DNA of 64,000 bases from Hevea brasiliensis. Taxonomy: Eukaryota > Streptophyta > Magnoliopsida > Malpighiales > Euphorbiaceae. The translations under genes and the position numbers were made by a program. Where the stretch lies: positions 52,666,725 to 52,730,724 of the forward strand of contig NC_079510.1 in assembly GCF_030052815.1 (NCBI RefSeq). The letters are read 5' to 3'. This document shows, one piece after another, positions 23,720-35,905 of the stretch (within the stretch, counting starts at the first letter, position 1; every line of letters begins with the position of its first letter). The notes below the pieces were generated by a model. That model was not told the origin of the DNA and ran no database searches. It saw only the letters and a list, made by a program, of their open reading frames with translations.

Positions 23720-26700
23720 CATAGATGTTAATCATGCCTAACTTGTTACAAATGTAGTCAATCCTAGCTCCATTCAGAGCTTTTGTGAAAATATCTCCTA
23801 ACTGCTCTCTAGTTTTGATGTGTCCTGTTGAGATGATCTGTTGTTGAATCTTTTCACGAATAAAGTGACAATCAATCTCAATATGTTTGGTCCGCTCATG
23901 AAATACCGTATTAAAAGCAATATGGAGAGCAGCAGAGAGGTCTTAAAATGTGTCTCATCTAGTAATTGAAGTATCCATATTACCTCACATACTAATTGTG
24001 CCATGGCTCTGTATTCGGATTCAGCACTAGATCGAGAAACTACACTCTACTTCTTGCTTCTCCAAGACACCAAATTTCCTCCAACAAAAACGCAATATCC
24101 AGTAGTTGACCTCCTGTCAACCTTAGATCCAGCCCAGTCGGCATCTGAAAAACATTCAACATTCAAATGCCCATGATTACCATATAGCAAACCTCTTCCT
24201 GGAGCGCCCTTCAGATAATACAAGATTTGTCTCAAGGCTTCCCAATGAGCAAAAGTTGGGGAAGACATAAACTGACTTACCACACTAACGGCATAAGCAA
24301 TGTTAAGACGAGTGACTGTAAGATAGTTCAATTTTTTTACCAATCTCCTGTATCTCTCTGGATCTTCAAACAACTCACTATCCCCTGCTAACAGTTGTAA
24401 AGTTGGAGTCATTGGTGCACTACAAGGCTTAGCACCTAATTTTTGTGTCTCTATCAATAGATTAAGGACATATTTTCTTTGAGACAAGAAAATACCCTTC
24501 TTACTTCTCATAACTTTGATACCCAAGAAATACTTCAACAATCCCAAGTCTTTGGTCTGAAACTGGGTTTGGAGGAAGGTTTTAAGAAATGAAATACCTA
24601 CAGAGTCACTCCCAGTGATGACAATGTCATCCACATAGACTACCAAGAGAATTAGACCAGCCTCAGATTGCCTATAAAATACTGAGAGATCACTCTTATT
24701 TTTTTGCATACCAAATTCCTGTACTGCTTCACTGAATCTCCCAAACCATGCTCTAGAACTTTGTTTCAAGCCATAAAGAGACTTTCAAAGACTACAAACT
24801 TTACCCAACTCCCTCTGAGCAACAAACCCAGGCGGTTGCTCCATATACACCTCCTCCTGAAGATCACCATAAAGGAAAGCATTCTTGATATCCAATTGTT
24901 GCAAGGGCCAATCATATGTAACTGCTAAAGAGATAAACAAGCGAATAGAAGTAAGTTTAGCTACAGGAGCAAAAGTGTCAAAGTAATCAACCCCATATGT
25001 CTGAGCATATCCTTTTGCTACAAGGCGTGCTTTTAACCTAGCCACAGAACCATCAGGATTTACCTTTACTATAAATACCCATTTGCAACCAATAGCTTTC
25101 TTACCAGTGGGCAAAGGCAACAGTTCCCATGTACCATTAGCATCTAAAGCCTCAATTTCCTCTTTTATAGCAGCACACCAGCCAGGATGAGAAAGTGTCT
25201 CACCAACAGTATTAGGGATAGGAACAGAGTCTAAAGAAGTAACAAAATACCGAGAATAAGAAGACAATTGATTATAAAAAACAAAAGAAGAGATAGGACA
25301 AGTACATGAACGTTTACCTTTACGAAGAGCAATGGGTAAGTCTAGATCAGAATCATGATCAGTATGAGGTACAGGATCTCCCAACGAAGTAGCTGGTGGA
25401 GGATTTGAGTCAGGAATCTCCAATCTCCTGTAATAAACATGAACAACGAGAGGTCGATTAGGCCTAGAGACAGAAGGAACAAGCTGTGGGAGAGGACTAG
25501 ACATTGGTTGGACAGTATATATTAAGAGATCATCCTCCTCCCCCTGACTCTCATACACAGATAAACTCAACTCAACTCAACTCAACTAAGCCTTTATCCC
25601 AAAAATTTGGGGTCGGCTATATGGATTCGCTTTTTTCACTCTGAACGATTTTGGGTCTCATACACAGATGATTGAGGAAAAAATAAAGTGGACTTAAAAA
25701 TATGACATCTGCAGAAATAAGATAACGATTAAGAGTAGGAGAGAAACAACGGTACCCTTGTTAGAGCCGGGAGTACCCAAGGAAGACACATTTGAAAGAT
25801 TTTGGATCCAATTTGATAATCTATGGACGAACATCACGCACAAAATAGGTACAATAAAAAATACGGAGTTCAATAGGGAATAAAGATTTTGTAGGAAACA
25901 AAATAGTATAAGGAATATCTCCATTAAGGACAGAAGACGGCATACGATTGATAAAAAAATATGCCGCAAAAACTGCATCCGTCCAAAAGTATTTAGGAAC
26001 TTTCATCTGAAAAAGAAGAGCACAAGTTACCTCAAGAAGATGCTGATTTTTTTCTTTCGGCCACGCCATTTTGGGATGGGATATCCATACCAGAAGACTA
26101 ATGAAGAATGTCATTTTGTGTCAGATAAGACTGAAATTGTGCTGAAAAGTATTCTTTGGCATTGTTACTTCTTAATATGTGCATAGAAATATTAAATTGA
26201 GTTTCGATTTTATTATAAAAGGCACAAAATATAGAAAACAACTCAGAACGATTCTTCATTAATTATAACCAGGTAACACGAGAGTAATCATCAACAAAAG
26301 TAACAAAATAACGAAATCCAATTTTAGAAGTAACAGAACAAGGACCCCAAATATCAGAATGAACTAACTCAAAAGGGGATGAAGCCCGTTTATTGACTCT
26401 AGACACAGAAGGCAAACGATGATGTTTTGCAAACTGATACGACTCACATTCTAGTACTGATAAAGACTGAAATTGAGGACACAGCTTCTTCATGGTAGAC
26501 AAAGAGGGATGACCCAATCTACAATGAGCTTCAAGAGGTGTTAAGGTACTGGAGCAAACAAGCGACCGAGGTACATGATTTTCTAGAATATAGAGACCAC
26601 CTGACTAGCGTCCTCTACCAATAATCTGCTTCGTCATAAGATCCTGAAACAAACACTGATCAGGAAAAAAGGAAATAGAACAATTTAAGGTACGAGTAAG

Positions 26701-27890
26701 TTTACTAACAGAAAGTAGATTAAAAGAGAATTTTGGTAGACACAATACAGAAGACAAAGAAATTGACGAAGACAGGTTCGCAGTTTCAAAACCCATAATA
26801 CAAGAAGTAGAACCATCAGCTAAAGTAACAGTAGAGGAAGTGAGATTAGACTGAAAAGCAGATAGAAGACTAGAATTACCTGTCATGTGATCTGTCGCAC
26901 CAAAATCAATAACCCATTTGGATGAGGAAAACACAAGGCATGTAGTGGATTTACCTGACTCAGCGATCGCAGTGACAGGGGAACTGATAGGCTTTAGAGA
27001 TGTCTGATACTGAGAAAATTGTGCAAAATTCTCTGCAGATACCAAAATAGTTTTCTCAGAGGAAGATATCAGAGAATTCTCATCGCCATATTTGCCATCT
27101 GTGATCGCTGATTTTTCCTCTGAAGTTGCAGACAATTATATTTTGTATGGCCAGGCTCATGGCAATAATAACAAATGACTCCTCTTGAGTCCTGATTAGA
27201 ACTAGCCTCTCCATTACGTTGATTACTTCTGTTGCCTGTAATTCATCCTCTACTTCCTCTTATATTACCTTGTTGTCCATATGTATTATGGCTAATAAGA
27301 GCACTCATCGCGCACTATGAAGATTGGGTACTCTGCACAAAGAACCCGTGTGAACGTTTCATACAAAGAGGAAATTTCAGAATCGAGAGAATCAGATTTA
27401 GCAGCCTCATACTCAAGGAAGGCCTACAAGAAAACTCATAACAGCCATTGTTCTGCTGGGCTCATGAACTTTTACATCAGGACTATAATGAAAAAATACA
27501 TTAAATTCCTCATATACTGATTTAAAATCCATAAAATAAGCCGTGATAGACTTATTATCTTTCTCAGCACGGTAGAATGCCTTATAAACATCATAAATAC
27601 GAGAGATATTCCCTTTACTAGAATACAAAAATTCTAAGTAATCCATTAATTCCTTAACAAATTCACAGTAATTAATTAAACTAATTACCTCACTGTGAAT
27701 CGAGTTCCGAAGCTGCAAAAACAACCGAGCATCCTCCCTTAGCCAAGTTTGTCGTGTATCATCAGTGGGTGGATCTTTAGTAAGGTGATCATCCTTATCA
27801 ATGCTTCGCAAATAGACCCTAACAGCCTTACTTCACCTGTAATTCAACCATTAAGTTTGTGTTCCGTGATCTTAGTCATCACTAATCACA
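23720..27890 (-). pseudogene. Inner Copia-2 gag-pol remnants
   Basis: Minus-strand order: gag (27413-27811 and nearby; MDYLEFLYSSKGNIS, FYRAEKDNKSITAYFMDF), protease with the active site changed to IDFGATDHMTGN (Gly follows Asp-Phe instead of Asp-Ser), GAG-pre-integrase (26263-26517), integrase pieces, reverse transcriptase (24785-25570, with [19 protein letters not shown]), YVDDIVITGSD and RNase H (24047-24769, SDADWAGSKVDRRSTTGY). A SINE-like piece interrupts it at 25563. Frames are broken by several stops. Confidence 0.85.
25563..25655 (-). mobile_element. Short SINE-like retroposon inside the inner Copia
   Basis: 93 bp with a perfect 14-bp target duplication TCTCATACACAGAT (25549-25562 and 25656-25669). 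On the minus strand it contains GCCGACCCC and GGGATAAAGGCTTAG and ends in four TTGAG units. Same family as 3750-3847, and truncated at nearly the same 5' position. It is the youngest insertion in this nest. Confidence 0.75.
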
Positions 27891-28209
27891 TCGTAAATAA
27901 CATTCTTATTGTCCGTCATTTGTTGAGACAAAGAAAACTAACCAAACGCTAATCCAAAGTGCTTATAGCAGCAAAAGAACCCAAAATCACAAATCAATCA
28001 AATACCGAAATAGGATCTGAGAGCCAAACCTCAGAAGTCCTCTAATGGTGTACTGGATCAGGCAATAGCACACAGTGGTGGAATGAGGGGGTTGAGGAGA
28101 TGCCAGCGATATTGATCGGGGTCGAAATGGCCGGTCGGCGGTCAACGTCTCTCCGAAATGGTGGTGAGAACAAATAGTCACCCTAGATAGATGACCTACT
28201 CTGATACAA

Positions 28210-28387
28210 TGTGGAAAGAGATTATTCTCCTTAATTTCAATTAATCTGTACATGGGTATATATATATAATTGATTCCTATAATTGTGTTCTACTAATTAG
28301 GAAGAAATCCTAAATAAGAAATCCTAAATAGGAATACAGAATACAGAATATACAGAGAAATAATATAGTGATTGACTTTCCATAACA
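28210..28387 (-). repeat. 5' LTR of inner Copia-2
   Basis: 178 bp, carrying the AGGATTTCTT duplication and a short ATACAGA duplication absent from the 3' LTR. On the minus strand it is followed by TTGTATCAGAGTAGG, the primer binding site (28195-28209). Confidence 0.88.
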
Positions 28388-28392
28388 CTTGG

Positions 28393-30350
28393 GTACTCCC
28401 GACTCTAAAAAGGGTACCGCTGTTTCTCTCCTACTCTTAATCGTTATCTTGTTTCTGCAGATGTCATATTTTTTGAGTCCACTCCATTCTTTCCTCAATC
28501 ATCTGTTTATGAGAGTCAGGGGAAGGAGGATGATCTCTTAATATATACTGTCCAACCAATGTCTAGTCCTCTCTCACAGCCTGTTCCTTCTTTTTTTAGA
28601 TCTACTCGACCTCCCATTGTTCATGTTTATTCCAGGAGATTGAAGATTCTTTACTCAGATCCTCCACCAACTACTTAGTTAGGAGATCCTGTACCTCATA
28701 CTGATCATGATTCTGACCTAGACTTACCCATTGCTCTTCTTCAAAGTAAGCATTCATGCACTTACCCTATCTCTTCTTTTGCTTGTTCTCGGTTTATTGT
28801 TACTTATATAGACTCAGATCCTATCCCTAATCATTGGTGAGGCACTGTCTCATCCTGGCTGGTGTGCTGCTATTAAAGAGGAAATGGAGGCTTTAGATGC
28901 TAATGGTACATGGGAACTATTGCCTTTGCCCACTGGTAAGAAAGTTATTAGTTGCAAATGGGTATTTACAGTAAAGGTAAATTCTGATAGTTCTGTGGCT
29001 GGGTTAAAAGTACGCCTTGTGGCAAAAGGATATGCTCAGACATATAGGGTTGATTACTCTAACACTTTTTCTCCTGTAGCTAAATTTACTTCTGTTCGCT
29101 AGTTTATCTCTTTAGCAGCTACATATGATTGGCCCTACTAATTGGATATCAAGAATACTTTCCTTCATGGTGATCTTCAGGAGGAGGTGTATATGGAACA
29201 ACCACCTGAGTTTGTTGCTCAGGGGGAGTTGGGTAAAGTTTGTAGGTTTCGGAAGTCAATTTATGGCTTGAAACAAAGTCCTAGGGCCTGATTTGGGATA
29301 TTCAGTTAAGCAGTACAGGAATTTGGTATGCAAAAGAGTAAGTGTGATCACTCAGTATTTTATAGGCAACTGAGGTCGGGTCTAATTCTCCTGGTAGTCT
29401 ATGTGGATGACATTGTCATCACCGGGAGTGACTCTAAAGGTATTTCATCTCTTAAAACCTTCTTCCAAACTCGCCTGCATCAAAGACTTGGGATTATTAA
29501 AGTATTTCTTGGGTATTGAAGTTATGAGAAATAAGAAGGGTATTTTCTTATCTCAAAGAAAATATGTCCTCGATCTATTGACAGAGACAGAAAAATTAGG
29601 TGCTAAGCCTTGCAGTGCACCAATGACTCTAAATTTACAACTGTTAGTAGGGGATAGTGAGTTGTTTGAAGATCCAGAGAAATAAAGGAGATTGATAGGA
29701 AAATTGAACTACCTTACAGTCACTCGTCCTGACATTGCTTATGCCATTAGTATGGTAAGTCGCTTTATGTCTTCCCAATCATTGCTCATTGGGAAGCCTT
29801 GGGACAAGTCTTGTGTTATCCAAGGACGCCCAGGAAGAAGTTTGTTATATGGTAATCATGGACATTTGAATGTTGAATGTTTTTCAGATGCCGACTGGGA
29901 TGGATCTAAGGTTGACATGAGGCCAACTACTGGATATTACCTTTTTGTTGGAGGAAATTTGGTGTCTTGGAGAAGCAAGAAGCAGAGTGTAGTTTCTCGA
30001 TCTAGTACTGAATAGGAATACAGAGCCATGGCACAATCAGTATGTGAGGTAATGTGGAAACTTCAATTACTAGATGAGACACGTTTTAAGACCTCCTTGC
30101 CTGCGAAATTGTGGTGTGATAATTAAGCTGCTCTCCATATTAATTCTAATCCAGTGTTTCATGAGCGGATCAAACATATTGAGATTAATTGTCACTTTGT
30201 TCGTGAAAAGATTTAACAACAGATCATTTCAGCAGGACACATCAAAATTGGAGAGAAGTTAGGAGATATTTTCACAAAAGCTCTGAATGGAGCTAGGATT
30301 GACTACATTTGTAACAAGTTGGGCATGATTAACATCTATGCTCCAACTTG
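28393..30350 (+). pseudogene. Copia-2 outer: reverse transcriptase and RNase H remnants (3' half)
   Basis: Continues the outer element after the nested insertion: MEALDANGTWELLP (28884), VRLVAKGYAQTYRVDY, VVYVDDIVITGSD (about 29391), FLGIEVMRNKKGIFLSQRKY, then RNase H with CFSDADWDGSKVD and VSRSSTE followed by a TAG. Frames differ between pieces. The polypurine tract before the 3' LTR (ACTTGAGAGTGAGTG) has lost its G run. Confidence 0.85.
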
Positions 30351-30358
30351 AGAGTGAG

Positions 30359-30536
30359 TGTTATGGAAAGTCAATCACTATATTATTTCTTTGTATATTC
30401 TGTATTCTGTATTCCTATTTAGGATTTCTTATTTAGGATTTCTTCCTAATTAGCAGAACACAATTATAGGAATCAATTGTCTATATATACCCATGTACAG
30501 ATTAATTGAAATCAAGGAGAATCATCTCTTTCTACA
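30359..30536 (+). repeat. 3' LTR of Copia-2 (178 bp)
   Basis: TGTTATGG...TCTACA. Aligns with the 20819 LTR apart from the duplicated segment and scattered substitutions. Confidence 0.9.
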
Positions 30537-31296
30537 CTTACACATCATCACATGTCACATATCGGCACTACTCTCTGCTAATCAGCACAACTTTTTATAA
30601 TCCAATAGCTAATTTTTTACCTTAAATCTACACTGAACTTCAAAATTTGTATGTTTAAAAAATTGGATTGAGATAACTACCCAGGAAACCAAAGCCCAAA
30701 CTAATGGGAACTGTAAACCCATGTCAAGCCACCAAGAAAAAAAAACTTACTAGATTTAAAGTATATAAAATTTATTAGAAAGACCAGTAAGAAAGTTGCA
30801 ATAGCAATGCAAACACAAGAATATCAATATTATGTTGATAACACCACCGTCCCCTCTCATTTGTGCAATAAGGTATATATGTATTTCCAAGGATCAAGAA
30901 AACCCAGTAAGTATGTTAAAACAAACACATAAGGCACACACAATCACGCAATTATACAATGTAAAGAAGAAAAGAAGAATGAATACTAAGATATACATGG
31001 TTTGAAGGTAAGATTTATGTCACAAACTGTGATTAAAAAGAGCAATATAAAATCACTTTCTCAAACCCTAAGCCATTGTGTTTTCCTAATTTCTCACAAT
31101 ACTGCAACTGGTTCATACCGGCTCATGCCCTTCACGACCACCACTTATCTCATAAAATATTTCACGATATTTTTCATGAAAACATTCAAAATGTCCAAAA
31201 TTCAAGCCACACTTCAAATAATAAATAAACATGGCTTCTAGAGTATCAAGAGAAAGTAATTCAATCATTCCAAAATAAATAAGACATTGAAGTAAC
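30537..31296. other. Rest of RDR-A intron 1
   Basis: Original host intron sequence between the Copia insertion and exon 1. No gene or repeat recognised. Confidence 0.55.
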
Positions 31297-31803
31297 TTGA
31301 ATTAGAAGATATTTCACAGATTGACCACGCGACGATGCAAAGACCATCCGCGGATGTTCTCATATAAAAGGTCAAGCTTGTACTCTACTTGATGATGAGA
31401 CAGAAAAAAGTGTAATTTTTTCATTTCAAATTCAATGTTCACCGAAACATCTGTCCCTTTCCACAGAACATAAAACTCTTCTTTTGATATCTGACATCCA
31501 AAATGCAGTGTTATATGTTCCATGTCAGGCAAAATGTCCTCGCTTTGGTACAATATCGTTGTCCATGATCCGAGCCTTGAGATATGAAGTATCATACCAA
31601 AGGCGTTCATTAGTCAGAGAGATAATATATTCAGCAGCTCTGACAGTCGTGAATTGAACAATAGCATATTTTCTTGGACCCTCCTTTTCCCTGATCTTCA
31701 TAGCATAAACTGTTCCTTCACCTGTATATGATTCCAAAAAGCCCTTAACTTCATCTACAGTCACATTAGAAGGGAATCCATACACTTGAATTGTCTTACC
31801 CAT
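31297..31803 (-). pseudogene. RDR1: RDR-A coding exon 1 (RRM-like N-terminus), frameshifted
   Basis: The start ATG at 31803 is chosen because MGKTIQVYGFP aligns with the start MSKTISLYGFP of copy B. After NDIVPKRGH the frame shifts by one in a TTTT run (about 31535); HITLHFGCQ then continues in another frame. A second one-base loss near 31335, in the HR-rich segment, ends that frame early. The donor is CAA|GTTACT, weaker than CAG|GTTTGT in copy B. Confidence 0.82.
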
Positions 31804-32808
31804 CCAAGCAATTCTTACTCTGCAGTCAAAATCGACAAACAAATTAGCCACTGCAAATATAAAGATCCAAAACTTGTAGGAAAAGATGCATTTTCACAAT
31901 GAAAAAATCATGGATTCTGCATATTCTTGTAGTCATGGTCATGCGGTTGATCACAAAAGGCAATTTTAATGCATAGAATTTGAAAAGTTACGCATACAAC
32001 ATGATCATGGAAAGAACCTCACAAGCTTCCAAATATGGGCCTGTAATTATTATGGCCAAATAGGTCGATGCATTGAAAAGGTGATGCGGATCCACCAACG
32101 TTATGCGTATTTATTCACTCAATGAATCAATAACCTTGAATTATATCAGTATGATCCAAATGTGGAAGTTGAAAAAATGTGTGAGAATCAAAGGAATTTA
32201 CATGCACGCCTGCAATCTTACAAGTAAATAAAGTGCAACAATTCTGAAGATAAATCATTTTCTGGGATTAAATGGAAAGTTCGCTAATTGAAAACATAAA
32301 CTCTCTACGGAATCAACAGAAACAATAACATTTCATTGAACATAAGAACAATGACTCAGAAGCCAAGCATTGTACTTTAAAAGGTAGTATCTGTGGCTTT
32401 CGTTGAACAAAGATGATACTTCTTTGAAATAATTAAGGAAAACCAATCAGAAATATATGTAACCACTCTATCATCAAGAACTTACTAGCTAAAAGATTAA
32501 GGGCCGAAGAACCACTTAATCTAAAAGCTTAAACTTTGTGGCAGGCGCCCAAGAACATGCTTTGTACAACTAACAAGTTGGCCTTTCATATACATATATA
32601 AGCAAGTAGCAAGTGTCACATTCTTTCATAGATAACTGAATAAAGTGATGAAATTTAACAAGTAATAATGAAATTTTGCATCAAGAATGGTATTCTTTCA
32701 TAGATAGTATCACATTCTTGATTCTCCAAATCACACAAAGAAACCGCAAAGAAAGGAAATGATCAAAGAATCGACTGGGTCGAACGTCCAGATTTGAGAG
32801 GTTCTCAC

Positions 32809-32960
32809 CAGATACAGAGAAAGAAAGACCAAAGCCAAAGCTCCTCAGTCCTCAGTTGTGGATTATTTTTCCAAGAAAGAAGAGAAAAACAGAAACACTC
32901 TCAAGTCCCAACTCTCAGTAGTCCCTCTTTGCTTTGGTCTCCTGCAATGGCTATGAATCA
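32809..32960 (-). other. RDR1: Probable 5' UTR exon of RDR-A
   Basis: On the minus strand, a pyrimidine-rich stretch (CTTTCTTTCTCTGTATCTG) ends at a good donor CTG|GTGAGAA (exon end 32809). A matching acceptor, TTTGACTGCAG, lies just upstream of the start codon near 31820. RDR-B shows the same arrangement. The far end is a guess. Confidence 0.4.
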
Positions 32961-33896
32961 AGTCAATTTTTTTATTTCTTTTTTAATACAAAGATCGGCG
33001 ACAATTCCCTCCATCGCAGCACACATCATTTGCTGACGTGTGATGTCGTCTGATGGAAATTTGGCTCTCGTTTCCAATTGGAAAACCAAACTTAAAATAG
33101 ATATGCCAGCATCTGAATTCGTATATTGTCAAGGTTAAAATTAAATTAATTAAATTATTATATTTTAAAAATTAAATCAAATTATAATTATAATAGATGA
33201 AAAATTAAATTGAATTAAATTATTTTATTTTAATTCAGTTTGAACTTATTAATTATGAGTTTTGATGAATTTTTTAATTTAAATTTAATTTTTAAATTAT
33301 TTAATATAATTTTAACTTTAATTTAAATATAATAATTATTAATTAATGAAATTAAATAATTTATATATATATAATTACATATAATTCATAAATTTTTTAT
33401 AAAAATAAATTAATAAAAATTAATAAAATAATTCGATTTAATTGGATTTAATAAATTTTTTTCTTTAAAATCGAATCGAATTAAAATAATTAAAAATTTT
33501 AAAATATAAAATTAAATTAAATTATCTTAAAAATTAAATTAAATTACTAAATTAAGATAATTTAATTCAATCTATTCAATTTAAATTAAATAGTATTTAT
33601 CCTTGTGATTGTGACTAACAATAGCATTATGGTAATTATCAAATAAATGAGCCACGTCGCAAATGCATAGATTTATATTGGCCAATTTTGCACCCCGATT
33701 CCCAAATCATCAATTTCATGGAATCGTAAATTAAAAGAAAATAATAACAAACATATAAATAATATAATTTAAATTATTGTTAAAAAAATAAATTATTAAG
33801 CCATAAGAAGAAAAAAAATATATTTTTATGAAACTTTTTTATAAAAATGTATTAATAATTAATTAAATTATTCTTTATTTTACTTAATTACTCTAA
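32961..33896. other. Upstream region of RDR-A with an AT-rich low-complexity block
   Basis: Between 33125 and 33605 the sequence is built of AATTAAATT and AATTGAATT words on both strands. Its edges, CAAGGTTAAA and TTTATCCTTG, are near-inverted, so it may be an old MITE, but I see no target duplication. Confidence 0.35.
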
Positions 33897-34600
33897 TTTA
33901 TTTTTATTTTTATTTTTTCGTTTGAAATGTAAAATCCATTGCATAAAATCCCAAAGGCCAAACTACATGGACGAAGACCATGGTCTGAATATAAAGGAAG
34001 TCCCCTACGCAAAGAGCAAACCCCACATTTAGGCCCATAATCCTAAGTAGCCAAACCCTACTATTCTACCATTATAAATGCAGGACCAAAATACCAACTG
34101 GAAGCCAAGAATGGAAAACTCTTCCACAGAAGCCAAGCAGAACAGAGTAAACCATCCAAAGCCAAGAAAGAGCAGCCGGCCATGTCTAACACTTCTAGAG
34201 AGAAAACGAGATCGAGCTCACAGCCAACAACTTAGGGAAAGAGAGAGATAGGGCCATGGCATTTTCAGTCTCGATATAGCCATGGGAAGGTGGCAACCAC
34301 GCTTTAAAGTCCGCGCTAGACACCTCCAAAGGCTTTTCTTCCAGCATCGAAGACTTCCCACCGAGTGAAGGACAAGATGAACCTAGAGAGCAAACTGAAG
34401 CTGAACTTCAATCTCCAACTCCTATAGCACCAGATCTTCTTTAAAACCACCCTCACCTTGAAAAGCCAAGATCTTCTACCTAAACACCAAAAAGTAAAAA
34501 ACTTTACATTCCAAATCGAGAAAGGGAAGGAACCCAAAACCAAACCGGAGAAAACACACGAAAACTGAAAGACAAAGAAAACTGGATCAACCTTATAATG
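33897..34600 (-). mobile_element. Possible retroposed segment with an A-rich tail
   Basis: On the minus strand, about 680 bases of less AT-rich DNA end in CATTTCAAACG and then an AAAAAATAAAAATAAAAATA tail. This is how a LINE-type or processed-RNA insertion ends. No reverse transcriptase and no recognisable protein were found, and I could not find a target duplication. Confidence 0.3.
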
Positions 34601-35690
34601 AATTTTCTCTCCCCATTAATATTTGCCACCACTAATGCTTGCATTTAATTAAGAGAATATGTACTGCCATCGCCATCAATAGATTTTGGAAAATTAAAGA
34701 ATTAAATCTCAACGCGATAAATAGTTGATGCAATTAAGATAGATATAATTAGACTAATTTTAAAAAACTTTATAAATATTTATTATACGTGACAGAGATG
34801 AATGATAAAGTTGAAGAAAATAATTGATAATATTTATTTTTTAAAATTTAATAGATAATTTTAAATAAAAAAAATCTAAATAAACAAAAATAGGTGAAGT
34901 AAATATATATTAAAATATTATTTATTAAATGTCTACATAAAATTACCTTTTATAATTTTTCCAAATCCTCACCTGTACGATATTTATTTTTCCATTAAAA
35001 TTTACTACCTCTTAATAATATTACAAATAAAGAATTTGATTTAGTTCATTATGTTAATAAATTAGAGAACAAGTTTCTTTTTTGTTTTTTTTGGAACAAA
35101 AAGATGAAGAATCTATTAATGTGGCTAACTGAAATTTAGATGACATTTTAAGAAGTGACTTTTAGCTCAATGATGAAGAAGAACAGACGACATAGGATAA
35201 TTTGGGCTAAACAATAGCTTTAATTAAAAGTCATGGTAAATTATTTAGATTATAATAGTAATTTTTATCCATATAAAAAATTGATCAATAAAGCATTTTT
35301 GTTTTTTCAAATCCCAAAATTTGTGAGGTATTTGAAACAGTAAACAAATTTAAGTTGAATTTTAAAATAATAAATAAAAAATTGAATTAAACTTGAATAA
35401 TCTATATGGAATAGTATTATCTAGAATTATTAAGTTTGGTCACATTTTTAAATTTAATTTGTGCATTAAGGTCACGGAGAATTAGACAATCTAGTTGATT
35501 TCGAAAATTTATTATACGATGGAGTATTTATGAAAAAAATATATATTTTTATATAATTTTATTATTTTATTATTATTATTATTATAATATAATTTATATA
35601 AAACTATTGCACATACAAATTCTAAAATTTTTCACATTCAGGAGAGAATATTTTTATGGCAGTGAAGAAATTTTGGCGTAAAAGTTAAAT
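34601..35690. other. Intergenic, no feature recognised
   Basis: AT-rich, with no coding potential seen on either strand. Confidence 0.5.
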
Positions 35691-35905
35691 ATCCCACATT
35701 GCATTAAGATATGGTCCCCGCGTCTGCTTGTGGAAAATGACCTCCTCACAATAATAAGTGGGTCCCATATCTACTTCGTCGGGACGTAGTTGTCGAAGTT
35801 ATCCGGTCTGCACGATCTTTACTAAAATCATTAACTTCCTCGTTGCGCAGTTGCTGGAGTTATCCGGTCTACATCACTTCAGCTAAAATTAATGTGAGAT
35901 CGGAA
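35691..35905. repeat. GC-richer island with two imperfect 61-bp tandem units
   Basis: Units start at 35789 (AGTTGTCGAAGTTATCCGGT) and 35850 (AGTTGCTGGAGTTATCCGGT). The island is bounded by near-inverted TCCCACATT (35692) and AATGTGAGA (35891). It stands out from the AT-rich surroundings. It could be a fragment of an LTR or a non-autonomous element; I do not recognise it. Confidence 0.4.

Larger units (their letters stand above)
23531..28387 (-). mobile_element. Nested same-family Copia element in opposite orientation (Copia-2, inner)
   Basis: LTRs 23531-23701 and 28210-28387 on the minus strand, with a perfect 5-bp duplication CTTGG (23526-23530 and 28388-28392). Removing the element and one CTTGG rejoins the integrase and reverse-transcriptase halves of the outer element. 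Sequence and LTRs clearly belong to the same family as the outer one. It is therefore the younger insertion. Coding frames are broken in several places. Confidence 0.94.
20819..30536 (+). mobile_element. Copia LTR-retrotransposon in RDR-A intron 1 (Copia-2, outer)
   Basis: LTRs 20819-20982 and 30359-30536 (TGTTATGG...TTTCTACA) with a perfect 5-bp target duplication CTTAC (20814-20818 and 30537-30541). Without the element nested in it, it is about 4.86 kb. Plus-strand coding remnants follow Copia order. It lies antisense to the host RDR gene. Many stops and frameshifts; inactive. Confidence 0.93.
15312..31803 (-). pseudogene. RDR1: RDR1-like RNA-dependent RNA polymerase, copy A, disrupted
   Basis: Four coding exons on the minus strand: 31803-31297, 20082-18194, 17057-16931 and 16141-15312. 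The order matches plant RDR1: an N-terminal RRM-like part (QVYGFPSNVT), a long RdRP region (CKVYFCGPE, SDGIGKISAEF, GYKGVVAVD), the catalytic DLDGD in exon 3, and a C-terminal exon ending in HVTYHPSFWG and HFLSFPWCVY. RDR1 copies single-stranded RNA into double-stranded RNA that feeds Dicer-made small RNAs, and has an antiviral, salicylate-responsive role in several plants. Lesions seen: two one-base shifts in exon 1 (about 31535 and about 31335), an in-frame TAG four residues after DLDGD with a 21-base deletion relative to copy B, and a one-base shift near 15450. Intron 1 is about 11.2 kb because two Copia elements sit in it. The second exon is still open for about 629 codons, so inactivation is recent or the locus is a last-stage decay product. 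Confidence 0.85.

Noticed and set aside
32794..33036. 80-codon plus-strand frame
   Set aside because: It lies antisense to the probable RDR-A 5' UTR exon, has no recognisable domain, and is Ser/Gln-rich through simple sequence.
33121..33610. Fourth hAT-like MITE with CAAGG...CCTTG ends
   Set aside because: The flanking octamers do not match and the inverted match is only about ten bases in very AT-rich DNA.
34316..34543. 75-codon minus-strand frame in the retroposon-like segment
   Set aside because: No motif, Phe/Trp/Ser-rich, and no start context or neighbouring exon to support it.
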